From NCBI GenBank assembly GCA_942159475.1, contig OW804097.1:33988298-34052297 (forward strand): 64,000 nucleotides of DNA. Direction: 5' to 3'. The number at the start of each line of letters is the position of its first letter. The stretch's first letter is position 1. Shown here piece by piece: positions 22,634 through 32,102 of this stretch. Source of the stretch: Sthenelais limicola (lineage: Eukaryota; Annelida; Polychaeta; Phyllodocida; Sigalionidae). The notes under the pieces were generated by a model that saw nothing but the letters and a program-made list of their open reading frames with translations, searched no databases and was not told the origin of the DNA. The position numbers and the translations under genes were made by a program.

Positions 22634-22954
22634 AGAAGGGTTCACCTCCTCAACGTCTCATTCATCAGCAGCAAGATAATTACATTGCAAAACACCTAGG
22701 CCTCAGCCCCTCCACAAAAGGTCTTATAATACCCAACTGCACAAAAGAATATCTTCAATCCAAGGGCGAAGTATCTGTCTATAATTGTTTACTCAGCTGT
22801 GTCAATGAACTTCGATAACATGGTTTTACTCCAGCGGGGGCTGGTATTAAGATATTGTCAAGAAAGCTGGTGCAAACACAAAGACGGGGTTTGTGAATGT
22901 TGATGATAGGAAACAGTGTTGGTCGATTAGTTGTGTCTGGGATTTTAGATATAG

Positions 22955-23194
22955 GGTGGTCAGATTTTCAGTAAATGTACAATTGACCTTCACCAATCCT
23001 CTCATATAACCCACAATTAAGACAAAAATGAGCTTCAATCAAAATGCAGTTTAACATAACAGAACGGATACTTTAAATGCGATACCAAATATACTCAGAT
23101 GTACCTGGTATTCATCATTTTTCAGCCTAATTTAGCAGAATTTCCTAGATGAGCAGCAGAGCTGCCAATTGTACATTTTCTAAAAATCTGACCC
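22955..23194 (-). mobile_element. GGGTCAG MITE, subfamily A
   Basis: The left end is altered (GGTGGTCAG); the rest is full length. Confidence 0.87.
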
Positions 23195-23250
23195 TATAGA
23201 TTGATACTCCAGTAAGCGTACGGGGCCGTCAGTTGCAGGCAAATGTTATT

Positions 23251-23489
23251 GGATCAGATTTTCAGAAAATGTACAATTCCACTTCGCCAATCTTCTCATA
23301 TAACCCAGATTTCAGACGAAATTAAAGTTCAAAATTCAGTTCAACCTAACCAAACAGATTGCTAGAATCAATGCAATGCCAAATACATGTACTCGAATGT
23401 ACCTCGTATTGACCAAATTGAAGCCTAATTTAGCAGAATTGACTAAATGTGTACAGCTGCCAATTGTACGTTTTCTTAAAATCTGACCC
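23251..23489 (-). mobile_element. GGGTCAG MITE, subfamily B
   Basis: Full length, flanked by TATT/TATT. Confidence 0.9.
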
Positions 23490-23672
23490 TATTAGATATT
23501 GGCCACAGCTATGGAATGCAATTTACAATTCTGTGCATTGAGTAGAATGCTCATTAATTAGGAGACAAAATAATGGTATCCCTTAAAACAACGCAGGCAG
23601 TGCACCACACTTTTATAGCATTTGAATAATTGCATTCAGACCGTTGTCAATGGTATAGCAGCATGAAGACAT

Positions 23673-23907
23673 GGGTCAGATTTTCAGAAAATGTACAATT
23701 GGCAGCTGTACACATTTAGGAAATTATGCAAAGTTAGGTCGCAATTTGGTCAATACTAGGTAAATTCAAGTATATTTGGCATTGCATTGAATCTAGCAAT
23801 CTGTTTGGTGAGCTTGAACTGTATTTTGAAGTTTATTTTCGTCTGAAATTGGGGTTATTTGAGACATTTGGCAAAGTTGAATTGTACATTTTCTGAGAAT
23901 CGGACCC
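23673..23907 (+). mobile_element. GGGTCAG MITE, subfamily B
   Basis: Full length, flanked by ACAT/ACAT. Confidence 0.9.
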
Positions 23908-24479
23908 ACATACAGTGCGAAGAGACAAATATGATTTATACGTAAAATAAATGTTGTATATATATACGAAACATCAAATTAAATACTCTTCTTTCGTCTT
24001 GTAACATTGAACACACATAATTCCCGATTTATAGGTAAATCACATATTATATATATATCCGCGCGAACTGATTTATTCCGTTGCTTGGCAACAGAAAAGG
24101 ACTCGTCGAGGATACCAATGCAGCATCGTGGCCCGGCGACTAACATCAATTTGCATTTCAATTGCCATCCTCCAAGCAGCAAAAATGTCCAATTTGACAA
24201 GCACCAAGCCAGCTGGGAGGGTTGTAATCTACTATCACACCATAGTGGATTTATCCCAAGCCTCTAGGATCTAAAGTCATTGCTCGGTAGAAGCTGTCGG
24301 ACTTTGCAATGATTTGCGGAGACGTACGCGCTCCATACATCAACCAATGCAATCAATCAATTGGATCCAAAGGGTGGCTGCAAATGTTTTGAATATATAT
24401 GTGTGACATGATTTTATTATTTCAGTTCCATTGTTTGTTCCGGTCCTGGGTATGATCATAAAGTGCCTTTCTGTCTTTG

Positions 24480-24660
24480 TCTCTCTCTCTCCCTTCTTTT
24501 CTATCTCTATTTCCTGGGTATGATCATTAACTGGCTCCCTCTCAGCTCTCCCGCCCTTGATATAACCATATTAAATGTGTTGATAAGGGCGTAAAGCAAC
24601 CACTCACTCACTCACTCCCTCTCAGCTCTCCCGCCCTTGATATAACCATATCAAACGTTT
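24480..24660 (+). repeat. U-family repeat with CACTCACTCA tail and internal duplication
   Basis: Contains CTGGGTATGATCATTAACTG, CTCAGCTCTCCCGCCCTTGA and TTGATAAGGGCGTAAAGCAAC then (CACT)n. The CTCTCAGCTCTCCCGCCCTT block occurs twice (~24540 and ~24616). It resembles the 3' part of a short retroposon. Confidence 0.65.
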
Positions 24661-24719
24661 TGTTTGACATCTATGTATGACATTATTTTAATACAATGAT
24701 TTGTTTGACATATATATAT

Positions 24720-24898
24720 GGGTCAGATTTTCAGAAAATGTACAATTGGCAGCTGTACACATTTAGTAAATTCTGCTAAATTAGGCTGCAATTTGGCCAA
24801 TACTAGGCAAATTTGAGTATATTCGGCATTGCATTGATTCTAGCAATCTGTTTGGTTAGGTAGAAATTTATTTTGAACTTTATTTTCGTCTAAAATTT
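24720..24898 (+). mobile_element. GGGTCAG MITE, left part, split by the DIRS element
   Basis: Subfamily B from the left TIR to GTCTAAAATTT. It continues at 29641. ATAT precedes it. Confidence 0.92.
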
Positions 24899-24959
24899 AA
24901 AAGTTAAATGAGGCTTACCTTCGGTTAAAGATGATATTTGACTGTAAGTTTATGAATAA

Positions 24960-25013
24960 CATCTAGTGGTGATGAGGGATCAAATGAGATATATCTCGCG
25001 CATGACAAACCAG
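24960..25013 (+). repeat. DIRS left inverted terminal repeat core
   Basis: This runs from CATCTAGTGGTGATGAGG to CATGACAAACCAG and is matched in reverse complement near the right end with a few substitutions. Confidence 0.88.
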
Positions 25014-25088
25014 GCTAGGACGCTGACTAAATCCAGTTGATCGATTATTCTGAAGTAACTGTGACGATCAAGGGTGGCGAGTGGCGGG

Positions 25089-25225
25089 CATTTGATCCCT
25101 CATCACCACTAGATGTTATTCATAAACTTACAGTCAAATATCATCTTTAACCGAAGGTAAGCCTCATTTAACTTTTAAAGTTTACTTCATTGCCATCTAG
25201 TGGCGATGAGCAGGACCAAATGAGA
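25089..25225. repeat. DIRS internal complementary region
   Basis: Bases 25089-25179 are the exact reverse complement of the left outer edge with its flanking TTT (24896-24986, 91 bp). Bases 25177-25225 are the exact reverse complement of the right outer edge with its TTT (29595-29643, 49 bp). The two halves share AAA at 25177-25179. This is the defining internal structure of DIRS elements, thought to template joining of the two ends. Confidence 0.92.
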
Positions 25226-25258
25226 CTTTAAAGCAAAACTGGATTTAGTCACAAGAAT

Positions 25259-26467
25259 TTATTTCTTATTTGCTACATTGTCTTTCAGTAGGGTATTCCC
25301 TAAATCGATCTCTTTCACAATTTTCTTGTTATAGAATCTTCCAAATGTTATGGAATTTGACCATTTGGCTCTTGCCAAGATAACTGGTAACGGTACATTA
25401 AGACTTAATGCCTTGGATGTGCTCGCAGAGCGTGTACTGTGGCTTTTGAATACATTGGTGTTGACACCTGCATCTTTCATAACCATTTTTATCCATCTAG
25501 ACATAGAATCCTTTGCCACTTTGTTGTGTAATTTTCCGAAAGAAATGAACAGTTGTTGTTCTGTTTTTCTAAGTGATTTTGTGGCTTTGACATACGCCCT
25601 AAGTGTAGTTACCGGACAGATTGACCTGTCCTCTCTAAACTTTTGGATCTTTACCACATCAAGATTAGATCCTTCTCTGTTATGTTTCAAGGTTTTGTCT
25701 AAACTAATGACCACCTGATCTGTTTCCCAAGTGATATTGGGGACCTTAAACGCATGTAGCGTTTGTATACGTTGGGTAGTAACAATAGCGAACAACGTGC
25801 ACAATTTCAACGTGAGATTCTTCAAACTCATCTTTTCATTCGACCCCCACGTCCTGATATGATTTAGCACTAAGTTAACATCCCAAGTCTGGGAGTACCT
25901 TGGTCGTGGAGGTCTTGTTTCGTAAACACCTGTCATGAATCTACTGACCAGAGGATGATTCCCTATAGTATCTTCGGGTTTTTGTCCAAATGTTAGGAAA
26001 GAGGACAATGCGCTTCTCGCTGTCCCTATTGCTGAGTGTGATAAACCTTTGTTTAACAGTGATTGTAAGAATTTCAAAACCAGATTTATGTTTACTTCAA
26101 GCGGGTTTGCTGGCTGTCCTTTGCAAAAAGCAACCCATTTCTTAATAGAACAATTATATTGTTTGATGGTGCCGTCTCTCCAGGACGCGAAAATGGTGTT
26201 TATAACATCCCAGTTCACATCCCAGTCCAACATAAGTTCTTTCAAATCTTCCATGCAGTGAGTTTCACCTCCCAGGTTTCCATTGTCGAAGTGTTGTGGA
26301 GTGTTCGTTTCCCCAGATGTTTCCACATCTGAGCTCTCCTCATGAGCTTCCCCCACCAGGGTTGAGCTGTCCACGTTGGTGTTACTAGGACTCCCCGAGT
26401 CTCTCTGTTCTTCGCCAGTTTCTGGAGGACCCGTGTCAGGCATCTGAATGGAGGAAAAGCATACCAA
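25259..26467 (-). CDS. DIRS tyrosine recombinase
   Basis: This 402-residue protein would integrate the circular DNA intermediate. Residues 1-70 are an acidic, Ser/Thr-rich leader. Residues 85-165 are a SAM-like core-binding domain (SWRDGTIKQYNCSIKKWVAF). The catalytic domain carries Arg233 (TTQRIQTLHAF), His343-x-x-Arg346 (KSHSTRSAS), Trp369 and the nucleophile Tyr379 (GRFYNKK). All R-H-R-W-Y positions are present. Its first 226 bases overlap the end of the RT ORF in a different frame. The start is uncertain, since Met9 and Met72 are alternatives; the fold needs only residues after ~80. Confidence 0.93.
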   Translation of the reverse strand: MVCFSSIQMPDTGPPETGEEQRDSGSPSNTNVDSSTLVGEAHEESSDVETSGETNTPQHFDNGNLGGETHCMEDLKELMLDWDVNWDVINTIFASWRDGTIKQYNCSIKKWVAFCKGQPANPLEVNINLVLKFLQSLLNKGLSHSAIGTARSALSSFLTFGQKPEDTIGNHPLVSRFMTGVYETRPPRPRYSQTWDVNLVLNHIRTWGSNEKMSLKNLTLKLCTLFAIVTTQRIQTLHAFKVPNITWETDQVVISLDKTLKHNREGSNLDVVKIQKFREDRSICPVTTLRAYVKATKSLRKTEQQLFISFGKLHNKVAKDSMSRWIKMVMKDAGVNTNVFKSHSTRSASTSKALSLNVPLPVILARAKWSNSITFGRFYNKKIVKEIDLGNTLLKDNVANKK

Positions 26468-28092
26468 AGTTCATTTGGCCATTCTTGAGCGAACATGTCA
26501 ATAAGCGAGGCTTCCGGATCCGGATACCAACTAATATAAGAGTTACATTTAGCGTTCAATCGTGAAGCAAAACAGTCCCATTCAAATGGACCCCACTTGT
26601 TAGAAATTTGTCGGAAAGTTGTTTTGGGCAATTCCCACTCTATGTTTTCTCTAAAATTCCGAGACTCGTAGTCAGCGACTATGTTCAAAACTCCTGGTAC
26701 ATGCACTGCTATGAGCCAGATCTCTCGTTGCTCACAATAATCCCAGATTTCTCTAGCTAATCTTTCACATTGGACCGATTTGGTGCCTCCTAATCTGTTA
26801 ATATAAGCTACTCCTGTTGTATTGTCTAGTTCACATTTGATCTGGCAGTTCCATACGTTTAGTAGGCTTTTAATGCCCAGGAGGCAAGCTAGCATTTCTT
26901 TTGCATTGATATGTAATTCTAATTCCTCAGGTTTCCATTTCCCACCTGTTGAAACCCCATCTACGACTGCTCCCCACCCTTCGTTAGAGGCGTCAGAGGC
27001 TAATACGATATCTGGAGGACTCTCCCAGATCCTTCTCTTGCCCGCTTGGATGTTGGCTAACCACCACTCAATGTCTTGCTTTGCTTCCGGGGATAATCTC
27101 ATTTTGGCATCAAAATTCCCGTTGCTAATCCTAAGTGCTTGGATTTTGTCTAGTTCTATAGCTCTGTAGTGACCCATGCCATATTCTACTCCTTTTGTTA
27201 AGTCCACCATAGTGCCTACTAGAGCTGCTACTTGGCGGATAGAATGTCTTCTGTTTTTTAACAAGTTTGTAGCCATGTCTAAAAATTTTTCAATTTTCTC
27301 TGGTGTTGGAGTGACCAACATGGTTGTTGAATCCAAAATGTGCCCTAAAAAGGTAAGTCTAGTGGTTGGTGTGAATACACTCTTTTCCTTATGAACTGTA
27401 AACCCTAATTTAGTGAAAAGTTGTTCTAACTCCTGAACTGTTTCTTTGCATCCCTCTGCTGTTTCATTTATAATGAACGTGTCATCTATGAACCCAAAGC
27501 ATGAATGACCCTTTTCCTGTAGTGAAGCGAAAACCGCTTTGAGGATTTTAGTGAAATATCTGGGAGCCTGAGCTAGTCCCATTGGCATACATGTGTATTG
27601 ATAAAGGACCCCTTTCCAGCGAAATTTTAAAAATTTTCTATCCTTCTGTGCTATGGCTATCGAGTAATACGCATCCCTCAAATCAATTGAGGCCATAAAG
27701 CTACCCTCACTCAAAAGTTCCATCGCTGAACTAAGGCTTTCCATTTTGAAATGACTGTATTCAATGTCTAAGTTAAGTGTAGACAGATCTAAGATGACTC
27801 TGAATTTCCCATTAGGTTTAGGCCGGAGGAAAACGTTTGAAACGAACTGGCCCTCTTCCCATTCTGATGGTTCAATAATCCCTCTAGCTAGGAACCTAAT
27901 GATTTCTTCGTCCATGGCTAATTGTTCTAATTCACTGAACTTATACTCTTCTGGTGCCCTTGCTTGTTCTGGAATGACAGCTAAATCTAATTTTGTGCCC
28001 TTAATAGCGTTCACTGGGTCACTGGTGATTTCTTCCCAATCGTCAATGCAAGTTTGGGTTCTCCCTGCCTGGGCACCCAAACAGTTAGACAC
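26242..28092 (-). CDS. DIRS reverse transcriptase/RNase H with Dam-like domain
   Basis: This is a 616-residue ORF as delimited here. The RT core shows ASIDLRDAYY (Asp137), MPMGLAQAPRYF and the catalytic FIDD box (Asp203, Asp204). RNase H follows with Asp367 (LASDASN), Glu399 (INAKE), Asp423 (ELDN) and Asp474 (VAD). Residues 504-575 (DCFASRLNAKC, AFPPF) resemble the Dam-type methyltransferase module of DIRS polyproteins, with FPPF where an active enzyme has D/NPPY. The codon at 28092 is GTG and the frame is open upstream to 28194 with no ATG; the first in-frame ATG is residue 60. Expression as a -1 frameshift product of Gag is therefore likely. No stops or frameshifts interrupt it. Confidence 0.93.
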   Translation of the reverse strand: MSNCLGAQAGRTQTCIDDWEEITSDPVNAIKGTKLDLAVIPEQARAPEEYKFSELEQLAMDEEIIRFLARGIIEPSEWEEGQFVSNVFLRPKPNGKFRVILDLSTLNLDIEYSHFKMESLSSAMELLSEGSFMASIDLRDAYYSIAIAQKDRKFLKFRWKGVLYQYTCMPMGLAQAPRYFTKILKAVFASLQEKGHSCFGFIDDTFIINETAEGCKETVQELEQLFTKLGFTVHKEKSVFTPTTRLTFLGHILDSTTMLVTPTPEKIEKFLDMATNLLKNRRHSIRQVAALVGTMVDLTKGVEYGMGHYRAIELDKIQALRISNGNFDAKMRLSPEAKQDIEWWLANIQAGKRRIWESPPDIVLASDASNEGWGAVVDGVSTGGKWKPEELELHINAKEMLACLLGIKSLLNVWNCQIKCELDNTTGVAYINRLGGTKSVQCERLAREIWDYCEQREIWLIAVHVPGVLNIVADYESRNFRENIEWELPKTTFRQISNKWGPFEWDCFASRLNAKCNSYISWYPDPEASLIDMFAQEWPNELWYAFPPFRCLTRVLQKLAKNRETRGVLVTPTWTAQPWWGKLMRRAQMWKHLGKRTLHNTSTMETWEVKLTAWKI

Positions 28093-28136
28093 ATTTTCAT
28101 CTTCAATCTCAATCTCAATCAGGGGACCTACCTGGT

Positions 28137-29318
28137 CTAGCGGGTCCCCTTCGAGGGAAAACCCGAGTTCGATCTTTCTGAGTTCCCCCTGCCTCTACCC
28201 CTGGTAGAGGAGGAGTTATCTCTTCCTCTGTAGTTGTTGTAACCATTGTAGCCGTTATTGTAACCACCACTCCGGTTGTAGTTGTTGTAGCCACCTCCAT
28301 GGCGGTTCCCGTAGTAGCCATTCCCGTAGGAGCGTCTGCCGTAACCTCCTGAACCACGTGCGAAAGGCGAATTGGCGTTTCCCCTGTATTGGCTGTTGGT
28401 CTTAGTGGTAGTTGTGGGTTTTTTGAGATCCGCTCTCAACCTATTATCCTTTTTTACTGCTTCGATTTTGGCTGTAATTTCCCCTCCGATGAGCAGGTCT
28501 GCTGATGGGGGGTGCTTTTCATAATCCAGGAGCGCTTTGAACGCTTCGTTTATGTCCACTTTGATCACTTCCCTTCTTGCCTTAGTGATTTCAGTGAAAG
28601 CTTTTACTAGCATCACTAAACCCTCAGTTAAAGTTCCTAGAGCAATATTGGCGTCGGGGTCCTCCCTAGCCGCTATTTTTGCCCAGTTCATGTTGCCTAG
28701 CACCACTGACATGCCGCCGACCATGTAATCCTGAGCGCATGATAACATGCGGTCATTCTCTTTATGATCCTTAGACATTTCCTTCCTTAGTTCTTCGTTT
28801 AGCTTCGGTGTCTTGAGCTGTTCCAGGTTCGCTGGTCTTGGAAACTTCTTCCTGTACTCGTCGAGCTTGGTGATGTTCATCGGTTGGGTGAAGAGGGGAA
28901 CCACTTTCTCTATGATTCCGGGCTCTATGTCCGGCCCTAGCGTCTCGGTCTGAGTGATCTGGCTGAACACCTCCTCCATAATCTTGTCCGATTCTTCGGG
29001 GATCTCACCTTCTTCGTGGCTGCCATCCATGTTTAGTCCACTTCCCGATGGTCCCATTCCTAATGATCCATTGCTATTAGGTTCCCCGCCCGGGGATAGC
29101 ATCTTAAGCAGGTTCGCTTGGAACACTCGTTGTTGGCTTTGGTCTAGGTTCATACCTAAAAGAGATGAAAAAGCCTTCCCGGCAGTTTTCTCTCTTTCTT
29201 CCCTTGCCTTCTTTTCCTTCTTTTCTCTTTCCTCTTTTTCCTTCTTATTCTTATCCAAGGCTAACTTCTCTTGACGCGTCATGTTATCGTCTCCCATACT
29301 GTCACTTGGTGCTGTCAC
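28137..29318 (-). CDS. gag: DIRS Gag-like protein
   Basis: This 393-residue first ORF is presumed to form or bind the RNA particle of the element. Residues 14-47 are a highly charged K/E/R-rich, probably coiled-coil segment, residues 75-100 are Gly/Ser-rich, and residues 110-300 are mainly helical. Residues 311-380 are an RGG/GYN-rich low-complexity tail (GYGRRSYGNGYYGNRHGGG, RGRGRG) that could bind RNA. There is no CCHC zinc knuckle, as is usual for DIRS Gag. The start at 29318 gives MTAPSDSMGDD; further in-frame Met codons follow at residues 8 and 13, so the exact start is uncertain. It overlaps the RT frame at its 3' end in the -1 frame. Confidence 0.85.
   Translation of the reverse strand: MTAPSDSMGDDNMTRQEKLALDKNKKEKEEREKKEKKAREEREKTAGKAFSSLLGMNLDQSQQRVFQANLLKMLSPGGEPNSNGSLGMGPSGSGLNMDGSHEEGEIPEESDKIMEEVFSQITQTETLGPDIEPGIIEKVVPLFTQPMNITKLDEYRKKFPRPANLEQLKTPKLNEELRKEMSKDHKENDRMLSCAQDYMVGGMSVVLGNMNWAKIAAREDPDANIALGTLTEGLVMLVKAFTEITKARREVIKVDINEAFKALLDYEKHPPSADLLIGGEITAKIEAVKKDNRLRADLKKPTTTTKTNSQYRGNANSPFARGSGGYGRRSYGNGYYGNRHGGGYNNYNRSGGYNNGYNGYNNYRGRDNSSSTRGRGRGNSERSNSGFPSKGTR
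28158..28164 (-). promoter_or_regulatory. Candidate -1 ribosomal frameshift heptamer (GGGTTTT)
   Basis: Read on the minus strand, G GGT TTT is in register with the Gag frame and fits X XXY YYZ. It lies in the 58-base window where both the Gag frame (to the stop at 28139-28137) and the RT frame (from 28194) are open, and RT is in the -1 frame. I did not identify a downstream pseudoknot. Confidence 0.45.
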
Positions 29319-29570
29319 TACACGTGTTCACCTTGCGTAAGCTATCAGTAACGGTCAGCTTGACCACTGGCTCGCGGATCGGATCAAAAATCCTAGAACT
29401 TCCAAAGTTCTTATTTCTGAGACTCAGAAAGTTCACCGAACTGATCTGAGGCTAAATAAAGTGGTTTGTGAGGAAAACTTTTGTCGGATGGTGAATTTGA
29501 AGCCTTAAAACTCAAAGAATCGAGGAGCTCCTATGAATGCGTCCGAGTAGGTTCGTACTAGCGGAAGTAA

Positions 29571-29624
29571 CTGGTTTGTCATGCGCGAGATATATCTCAT
29601 TTGGTCCTGCTCATCGCCACTAGA
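29571..29624 (-). repeat. DIRS right inverted terminal repeat core
   Basis: It starts CTGGTTTGTCATGCGCGAG on the plus strand and is the reverse complement of the left repeat core. Confidence 0.88.
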
Positions 29625-29640
29625 TGGCAATGAAGTAAAC

Positions 29641-29699
29641 TTTGGGTTATTTGAGAAGATTGATGAAGGTGAATTGTACATTTTCTGAAAATCTTACTC
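29641..29699 (+). mobile_element. GGGTCAG MITE, right part, split by the DIRS element
   Basis: Resumes TTTGGGTTATTTGAGAAG and ends ATCTTACTC, followed by ATAT. Left and right parts without the insert and one TTT sum to 235 bp, the family length. Confidence 0.92.
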
Positions 29700-29703
29700 A
29701 TAT

Positions 29704-30998
29704 GCCTGTGGCATATTGTAACTTGTAACTAGCATCTTTTCTCTATTTTGATTAATAATCTTGAATTATTTTGGAAGACGATATACAATTTCTTAGAGAG
29801 ATATACTGGAAGATGTTCTCAGATATTGGTGAATTTGGGAAGAAATATGATTGTGCTATCTTCAATGCAACACAATTACAAGACGTTGTCGTAAAAGTTA
29901 TAGAACGACAATGAATACAATCAATATATTATATATAAAGTGATAAAAAAAGCAGGTTTAGTGGGTTTGTATGGTAATGAGGACTGACGCGCCTGCGCAA
30001 TCATATTATCCCACATGTCACGAGTGATATCAGTCAAAAAGCTACCTTGTTCATTCCCTTAGATCGCTGGTAGAGTTGGGACCATCCACGTATATTGAGC
30101 AGGATAGGTTCCATGCAAATGATCTAAAAGTGCTGTTGGCATAGTTGGGCATTTCTCTTGCACATTTCTCTAGAAATATAATATTACTAGCAAAGTACCC
30201 GTCCTCTGGACGGTCCCTCGCTCGCCCCGCACCTCTCCCTCTTCTTCACTCTCCCTATCCCGGCTTTCTCTGCCTACCCCTCTCTCCCCACCCCCTACCC
30301 TCTCTTCCCTCCCTCTTTTCTTGGTTGATCATACCTTTTTCCCTCCCTCCCCCTCCCCCTTCTTGACTCTCCTCCTGTGGCGCATTGAAGGCATGACATC
30401 ATTACATTTTCGTTCAAAATATTACAGAACTTGATAAATTCACTCCTATAAGTCATAACAAATATGATAAACTTGGAAAGATTTGTTTCGTCATCATAAC
30501 CGAGAATGCAGCATTAAATATGGAATGGGAAGGAAGGTCACAGTCAAATTTCCTTGCTGCGGAAGCTGGTCCGGTGTTCGAAGAAATGCAATTTAGTCCA
30601 GCAAATTAAGCAAAGCCTTAAATACACCTGCACAATATCAATACATACATGCTAAAGGCGAGACTACCTCGCTAATGAATTTCACCCGAGTCATTTGTAT
30701 TGCATTGGCTTCATTTATCCTTCTTGGATGTAATTTGATATGTGAAGTTCATCTCTGCCAGCTTGCCTGGTCAAAAATCAAATGATTTCTTCGGGAATTC
30801 AATTTAGCAGCGGAAATCTGATAGTAACTGCAACCAGTAAATAAGGAGGCGGACACCTAAACAAGATTGTCCACCATGTCTGAAATGGCATCAGCAACCT
30901 GCGATAAAATTCAAGCCATTATTCAAAGCTTAGCTCGCCTGGTAATTGGGAAGTCTAGTGTCGCGCTCTATCGGTGGAAATCGCTTGAAGGGTCATAC
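29704..30998. other. Intron sequence without recognised gene
   Basis: Besides the CT-rich tract at 30199-30372 no structure was seen. A 68-codon frame ending in the MITE is not coding-like. Confidence 0.5.
30199..30372. repeat. CT-rich tract
   Basis: Pyrimidine-rich low-complexity sequence (CCTCCCCCTCCCCCTTCTTG and similar). The plus-strand frame over it is compositional. Confidence 0.8.
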
Positions 30999-31234
30999 GG
31001 GTCAGATTTTCAGAGAATGTACAATTCGCCTTCACCAATCCTCTCAAATAACCCACATTTAAGACAAAAATGAGCTTCAAAATACAGTTTAACGGAACAG
31101 AACTGATACTTTAAATCAATGCAATACCAAATATACTCAGATATACCCGGTATTCTTCATTTTTCAGCCTATTTGAGGAGAAAATTTCCTAAATGTGTAG
31201 AGCTGCTAATTGTACATTTTCTGAAATCTGACCC
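30999..31234 (-). mobile_element. GGGTCAG MITE, subfamily A
   Basis: Full length, flanked by ATAC/ATAC. Confidence 0.9.
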
Positions 31235-31408
31235 ATACGTAGGCAGACTCCAATCCAATCGCTATTTCTGTCTCATCGGGATGCGGGGAGACATCTGGCA
31301 TGGTGGATATCCAATCCAATGGCCTGACACATCCTCAAAGTTCGATGCCGGCAGGGGGCAGGGCGGACAAGTAAGTTGTAGATGATTTCCACTCTGTCCA
31401 ACACACCT

Positions 31409-31644
31409 GGGTCAGATTTTCGGAAAATGTACAATTCGCCTTCACTAATTCTCTCAAATAACCCCACATTTAAGACAGAAATTAGCTTCAAAATGCAGTT
31501 TAACAGAGTAAAACAGATAGTACAAACCAACTCAACACCAAATATACTCAGATATACCCGGTATTTATCATTGTTCAGCCTAATTTAGCAAAATTGTCTA
31601 AATGTGTAGAGCTGCCATTTGTACATTTTCAGAAAATCTGACCC
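31409..31644 (-). mobile_element. GGGTCAG MITE, subfamily A
   Basis: Full length; flanks ACCT/ATCT. Confidence 0.89.
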
Positions 31645-31784
31645 ATCTGCAGCCTCCAAGGGCAATGTGGGGCTTACTAGGGAAGAGTGGTTCAAATATC
31701 TCCAGCAACCTCGACAATGTAAACTTGTCCCATTAAAAGCTAAGGCTATGTCAAACAGCAAATAAGATCCCCCCCCCCCACACC

Positions 31785-31982
31785 CCTGAATCCCGTTTCC
31801 CATTTTTTATAAGCCCCATTTCCCAAATCCCGCAGGTTTTCAATCTGCAATCCCGTTTTACTATTTTCAATCCCTACCTGGAAAAATTAAATCTGGTTCT
31901 GAATCCGTTTCCCGAATCCCGTAGGCCCTCTTAAATCCCAAATCCCGACCTAAACTAGACCCCAATCCCGGTTCCCGAAAAG
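31785..31982. repeat. AATCCCG-rich degenerate array
   Basis: At least eight occurrences of AATCCC(G) and several TTTCCCG words, irregularly spaced (GAATCCCGTTTCCC, CCCGAATCCCGTAGG). Function unknown. Confidence 0.7.
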
Positions 31983-32102
31983 GTATTGCCTACCCTGTGT
32001 CTACCATGGTGGCATTGACAATGATGAACGGTGGAAGGAGAAGAGAGTCTGTTACACATCCAAGTACAGGGAAATATTTGATAAAACGTTGCTATAATAC
32101 GA

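Larger units (their letters stand above)
24899..29640 (-). mobile_element. Complete DIRS-group tyrosine-recombinase retrotransposon
   Basis: A ~4742-bp element encodes, in transcript order on the minus strand, Gag, RT/RNase H/Dam-like protein and tyrosine recombinase, the content expected of the DIRS group. It lacks LTRs and an integrase. Its ends carry inverted repeats (24960-25013 against 29571-29624, about 54 bp). An internal complementary region at 25089-25225 matches the outer edges of both ends. TTT trinucleotides flank it at 24896-24898 and 29641-29643 with no other duplication, typical of recombinase-mediated insertion. The long open ORFs with catalytic residues suggest recent insertion. 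It interrupts a GGGTCAG MITE. Confidence 0.93.

Noticed and set aside
25350..25718. 122-codon plus-strand ORF and similar plus-strand frames across 25.3-29.4 kb
   Set aside because: They are antisense shadows of the DIRS recombinase, RT and Gag ORFs.
28115..28357. 80-codon minus-strand ORF rich in Thr/Val
   Set aside because: Third-frame shadow of the RG-rich Gag tail; neither the Gag nor the RT frame.
30145..30366. 73-codon proline/leucine-rich ORF
   Set aside because: Translation of a CT-rich low-complexity tract.
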